Shown here one piece after another: positions 14,913 to 17,923 of a stretch of 17,923 nucleotides of DNA. The DNA comes from Christensenella sp964494645 (GTDB lineage: Bacteria > Bacillota > Clostridia > Christensenellales > Christensenellaceae): contig CAZBSH010000044.1 in assembly GCA_964494645.1 (NCBI GenBank), positions 1-17,923 on the forward strand. Reading direction: 5' to 3'. A model generated the notes under the pieces. The model worked only from the letters and a program-made list of their open reading frames with translations. It was not told where the DNA came from and did not search any database. Position 1 is the stretch's first letter, and each line of letters opens with the position of its first letter. The position numbers and the translations under genes are program-made.

Positions 14913-16280
14913 TTATTTCTTTGACGTTTTTTTGGAGATGGGCAGCAGCACGGTGAAGGTACTGCCCTTGCCTTGCTCGCTCATAACGGAAATAGAACCG
15001 CCGTTTGATTCGACGATCTGCTTAACGATCGAAAGCCCGAGTCCGTTTCCTTCGTTGGAATGGGAGGTATCGCCCTGATAAAACTTCTCGAAGATGCGCG
15101 GTAAAGCTTCGGGCGCAATGCCGACGCCGGTGTCGGTAATTTCGGCGCGTACTTGCTGTTTTTCCTTTGTGAGCCGTACGCTGAGTATACCATGCTTGTG
15201 TGAAAACTTAATGGCGTTTGACAGTAGATTGATCCATATTTGCTGCAACATTTCTTCATTTCCAAGGTAAGATATGTCTTCCAGATCAATATCCAATTCA
15301 AGCTCTTTTGCGCTCCAGTTGCGTTCTAGAAGCAACAGCGTTCTACGGATCTGCTCGTCCAGCGAGAATTCTTGATCCTGCGGAGGAATCACCTGCTTTT
15401 CCAAGCGGGAGAGCTTTAACAGGTTCTCTGAAAGCTTTGAAAGGCGCGCGCTTTCACTGATGATTACATCCGTGTATTCGTCAAACTCCTCACGCGTCAG
15501 ATCCTTTGTTTTTAAAAGTTGGGCAAACCCTTGAATAGACGCGATAGGGGTCTTAAATTCGTGAGATACGTTGCTTACAAAATCTTTACGCAGATATTCC
15601 ATGTTTTTCAATTCGTTTGTCATTAGATTGAAGTTGTGCGTCAGCTGACCGATCTCGTCCTGTGCTTCATAATCGACAGAGATATCGAAGTTGCCCTTGG
15701 CGACTTCTTTGGTGGCGCGTGTCAGGCGTTTGACGGGCTTGGTGATGTGCGTCACGGCAAGCAGCATCAAAATAGAACCAATGCCCGCGCAAATGACAAG
15801 AACCATAAATGCGATATTACGAAAGTAAAGGACTTCGTTGTTTTCGGTGTGCGAGGTCATGACCAAATAGGAATCCCGCACCTTGAGCACGCCGAGAGGA
15901 AGGCGCTGGGCTTGTGTTTGGTCGGTAACGAAGTGGATCTGACCGGATTGAAGAGATTCCAGCTGCGCCTCGTCCATACCCGCAGGCGGGGTCATGGTCG
16001 CCGCGTCATAGATATGGATATCATAATAAGCGTTGCCGGAAATCCCGATGATCTCTTCTAACGGAAGACTGGTTTCCTCGGCGAGCTTGCTGATGCTTTT
16101 TGAGGTCGAGGACAAACGCTCTTCAATGTCCTTGATGAGCGCGCTTTGCATGAACGCGGAAACAACGACCATAGAGGCGACGCAAGCAATCAACAGGATA
16201 CCAACAAAGACCATTACAAATTTGAGTTGGATGGAAGAGATGTTGCGTAAATTGATGGATGGCATAAACTTTTGTTTCAT
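14913..16280 (-). CDS. Membrane sensor histidine kinase of the second two-component system
   Basis: 455 residues: TM1 about 19-44, extracytoplasmic loop about 45-155, TM2 about 156-178, HAMP about 179-231, HisKA with phospho-acceptor His240 (NVSHEFKTPIASIQG), then a fully canonical HATPase_c (NLLSNAIKFS, DTGVGI, GNGLGLSIV). It differs from the other kinase in the window by its normal G1 box. The start codon overlaps the regulator's stop (ATGA, 16277-16280), so translation is coupled and a strong ribosome site is not needed. A weak 5-bp hairpin without a T run follows the stop, so some read-through into the PfoR-like gene is possible. The signal is unknown; adjacency to glutamate decarboxylase and the shared promoter pattern with htrA suggest envelope or acid stress, by inference. 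Confidence 0.94.
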   Translation of the reverse strand: MKQKFMPSINLRNISSIQLKFVMVFVGILLIACVASMVVVSAFMQSALIKDIEERLSSTSKSISKLAEETSLPLEEIIGISGNAYYDIHIYDAATMTPPAGMDEAQLESLQSGQIHFVTDQTQAQRLPLGVLKVRDSYLVMTSHTENNEVLYFRNIAFMVLVICAGIGSILMLLAVTHITKPVKRLTRATKEVAKGNFDISVDYEAQDEIGQLTHNFNLMTNELKNMEYLRKDFVSNVSHEFKTPIASIQGFAQLLKTKDLTREEFDEYTDVIISESARLSKLSENLLKLSRLEKQVIPPQDQEFSLDEQIRRTLLLLERNWSAKELELDIDLEDISYLGNEEMLQQIWINLLSNAIKFSHKHGILSVRLTKEKQQVRAEITDTGVGIAPEALPRIFEKFYQGDTSHSNEGNGLGLSIVKQIVESNGGSISVMSEQGKGSTFTVLLPISKKTSKK

Positions 16281-16951
16281 GCGTTCTTTTCCGCCTTATA
16301 TCCAAGACCACGGATGGTGATGATCTTAAATTCAGGCAAATCATCAAACTTTTCACGCAGACGCTTGATGTGTACATCCACAGTACGTTCGTCAGCTTCT
16401 GCCTCCATCCCCCAGATTTCGTCCATCAACTGTTGACGTGTAAAGATCTTTTTGGGATAAGAGAGCAGCTTGAATAACAGATAAAATTCTTTTTTGGGAA
16501 GCTCGTAGGTCTGATCGTGCGCGGTAACGGTCAGAGAATCGTAATCAAGAGACACATCGCCGAATTCGAGCTTATGCTCGTTAGCGATATTTGCGCGCCG
16601 CAAAAGCGCCGCAACGCGCAATAACATTTCTTCCATGTCGAGCGGTTTGACCATATAGTCGTCCGTACCTACAAGGAATCCCTTTTTCTTGTCCTCAAAT
16701 GTCTCTTTTGCAGTGACCATCAGGATGGGCAGGGTATATTCTGCCTGCCGCAGCTCTTCGGTCAACTGGTAGCCATCCATATTAGGCATCATGATATCGC
16801 TGATAATGAGGTCGATATGCTGTGTGTCAAGAATATCCATGGCCTCGTTCCCATCACCTGCGTGGTACACTTCGTAGCCCTCGCGTTCCAGATAGGTCGC
16901 CATCAGCCGTCTTAAGTTTTTATCGTCCTCAACGATCAAAATGTGAAACAT
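16277..16951 (-). CDS. OmpR/PhoB-family response regulator of the second two-component system
   Basis: 224 residues. The receiver domain has EDD at 8-10, phospho-acceptor Asp52 (IISDIMMP), Thr80 (MVTAK) and Lys102 (MVKPL); the winged-helix output has RTVDVHIKRLREKF and ends ITIRGLGYKAE. It is a paralogue of the regulator at 7454 with the same length and domain plan. ATG 16951 is chosen because AGGAG lies 7 nt upstream on the minus strand and MFHILIVEDD is the normal family start; the frame stays open to 17017 but those residues match nothing. Its promoter has an extended -10 and three 11-bp-spaced half-sites, which suggests autoregulation or cross-regulation by the first system. It is divergent from gadB with 233 bp between start codons. 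Confidence 0.95.
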   Translation of the reverse strand: MFHILIVEDDKNLRRLMATYLEREGYEVYHAGDGNEAMDILDTQHIDLIISDIMMPNMDGYQLTEELRQAEYTLPILMVTAKETFEDKKKGFLVGTDDYMVKPLDMEEMLLRVAALLRRANIANEHKLEFGDVSLDYDSLTVTAHDQTYELPKKEFYLLFKLLSYPKKIFTRQQLMDEIWGMEAEADERTVDVHIKRLREKFDDLPEFKIITIRGLGYKAEKNA

Positions 16952-16993
16952 ATTCGTTCTCCTGCCGCTTTGCGGCGCGTATACTCTATTTCT

Positions 16994-17035
16994 ATTATAC
17001 CACTTTTTGTGAACCATAAATGAATCGTTACATAA
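16994..17035 (-). promoter_or_regulatory. Promoter of the second regulator with three 11-bp direct repeats
   Basis: Minus strand: TTATGT (17035-17030), TTCATT (17024-17019), TTCACA (17013-17008), each 11 bp apart, then an extended -10 TG-G-TATAAT (17002-16994). The last repeat ends 8 bp before the -10; at htrA the gap is 9 bp. The same hexamer and nearly the same register support one class of regulator acting at both. Confidence 0.6.
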
Positions 17036-17042
17036 TTAATAC

Positions 17043-17072
17043 TTGTAAAGGATTCATTTAAAACAATATTAT
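17043..17072 (+). promoter_or_regulatory. Candidate promoter for glutamate decarboxylase
   Basis: TTGTAA (17043-17048), an 18-bp spacer, TATTAT (17067-17072); start predicted near 17079, giving a leader of about 105 nt. A second candidate closer to the gene is an extended -10-like TG-T-TCTAAT at 17126-17134 without a clear -35. The stretch 17018-17184 is AT-rich and otherwise holds no gene. Confidence 0.4.
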
Positions 17073-17184
17073 TTGTTTAAATAAATCTGTGGCGTTTAAA
17101 AAAGTAACAGGAAATGTTAATGAAGTGTTCTAATCGCGATGAACAGTCCAAAAACACAATATCTCATAAAGGAGTGAAGCACTT

Positions 17185-17923
17185 ATGTTACATGTAAATA
17201 AACCATTAAAGAAAGATAAAATCGTTTCGCCCAACCTCGCGGTTTTTGAAGCGGACGAGGCAATGCCCGTTAACGCTCTCAATGAAAAAGCGATTCCGGC
17301 GGAGGTAGCGTATCGCCTGATCAAGGATGAATTGATCGATGAGGGGAACGCGCGTCAGAATCTGGCGACGTTTTGTCAGACATATATGGAGCCTGAAGTC
17401 ACCAAGTTGATGAGCGAGACGCTTGCGGTAAATGCGATTGATAAATCTGAATATCCGCAGATGACGGAAGTGGAAAACCGTTGTGTTAACATTATTGCAA
17501 GCCTTTGGCACGGCAAGGAAGGCGAAGCAATGGGGACATCCACGGTAGGATCGTCCGAAGCTTGCATGCTGGGCGGCATGGCAATGAAGTTCCGCTGGCG
17601 TGATCTGGCGGAAAAAGCAGGGATTGATGTGAAAGCAAAAAAACCGAATCTGGTCATTTCTTCCGGATATCAGGTATGCTGGGAAAAATTCTGTGTGTAT
17701 TGGGACATTGAGATGCGCCTTGTGCCGCTTGACGAGCAGCACATGAGCATGAATATGGACACGGTGATGGATTACGTAGACGATTACACCATTGGCGTGG
17801 TAGGGATCCTCGGCATTACCTATACAGGCAAATTCGATGATATCAAAAAGCTCGACGCTTTGATAGAAAAACATAACAAGACAGCAAAGGTGCCGATCGG
17901 CATCCATGTGGATGCAGCTTCGG
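17185..17923 (+). CDS. gadB: Glutamate decarboxylase (3' truncated by the window edge)
   Basis: PLP enzyme converting glutamate to GABA plus CO2, consuming a proton; the core of glutamate-dependent acid resistance when paired with a GABA antiporter. The first 246 residues are visible. They follow the E. coli GadA/B type closely: ARQNLATFCQTYMEPEV, IDKSEYPQMTEVENRCVN, TVGSSEACMLGGMAMKFRWR, GVVGILGITYTGKF and finally HVDAAS. Asp243, in that last motif, has the same number as the PLP-ring-binding Asp of E. coli GadB as I recall it. The PLP-binding lysine lies beyond the edge. The start is fixed by AAAGGAG (17168-17174) 10 nt before ATG. Whether a gadC antiporter follows cannot be seen. The divergent two-component system is a possible regulator. 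Confidence 0.95.
   Translation, partial: MLHVNKPLKKDKIVSPNLAVFEADEAMPVNALNEKAIPAEVAYRLIKDELIDEGNARQNLATFCQTYMEPEVTKLMSETLAVNAIDKSEYPQMTEVENRCVNIIASLWHGKEGEAMGTSTVGSSEACMLGGMAMKFRWRDLAEKAGIDVKAKKPNLVISSGYQVCWEKFCVYWDIEMRLVPLDEQHMSMNMDTVMDYVDDYTIGVVGILGITYTGKFDDIKKLDALIEKHNKTAKVPIGIHVDAAS

Noticed and set aside
17095..17133. Series of TT-rich hexamers at 11-bp spacing upstream of gadB as a PhoP-like box
   Set aside because: TTTAAA, AACAGG, TTAATG and TTCTAA are too degenerate, and no -10 lies at the 14-15 bp distance seen at the three other promoters.
1..17923. Mobile elements, prophage, CRISPR arrays, tRNA or rRNA genes
   Set aside because: No transposase, integrase, inverted-repeat pair, direct repeat-spacer pattern or tRNA/rRNA-like sequence was seen; genes are densely packed, conserved and of even composition.

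Overview
The window looks like ordinary chromosome from a low-GC-type Gram-positive bacterium (Firmicutes, class Clostridia) whose base composition is close to 50% GC by eye. Evidence: most genes have strong AGGAGG-type ribosome sites; MutS2, ZapA, a rhodanese-less ThiI paired with a cysteine desulfurase, a PfoR-type membrane protein and two OmpR/PhoB-type two-component systems are present; and the order trmH-like / pheS / pheT / zapA / mutS2 is a shortened form of the Bacillus subtilis ysgA-pheST-zapA-mutS2 neighbourhood. A Christensenella-like organism is possible, but that is a guess from composition and gene content. I see no insertion sequence, prophage, CRISPR array, tRNA or rRNA.

Layout. 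(1) 1-4165, plus strand: the 3' part of a SpoU/TrmH-family RNA methyltransferase, then pheS and pheT (both subunits of phenylalanyl-tRNA synthetase). (2) 4173-4576: zapA (cell division) with its own promoter and terminator. (3) 4597-9649: mutS2, a DUF523 gene split by a -1 frameshift at an A AAA AAG heptamer, then a PhoP-type response regulator and its histidine kinase. (4) 9655-11242: a membrane-anchored HtrA/DegP-type serine protease behind a promoter with three 11-bp-spaced direct repeats. (5) 11270-13641: cysteine desulfurase plus thiI, the s4U tRNA thiolation pair, ending at a bidirectional terminator. (6) 13648-16951, minus strand: a stand-alone PTS_EIIC_2/PfoR-type membrane protein with a 155-nt structured leader, and a second PhoP-type regulator/kinase pair. 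(7) 17185 to the right edge, plus strand: the first 246 codons of a glutamate decarboxylase, divergent from the second two-component system.

How the parts work together. The left half is housekeeping: translation, tRNA modification, division and ribosome/DNA maintenance. The right half looks like envelope and acid stress physiology: two paralogous two-component systems, an HtrA protease and glutamate decarboxylase. The most interesting signals are regulatory. Promoters of the first kinase, htrA and the second regulator carry TTCACA-like hexamers every 11 bp in the same register to the -10 box, which suggests one shared PhoP-like regulon. mutS2 and the cysteine desulfurase start only 1-2 nt after the predicted transcription start and have no Shine-Dalgarno sequence, so they may be leaderless. 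The DUF523 frameshift sits on a classic slippery heptamer and may be programmed recoding or a one-base homopolymer error.
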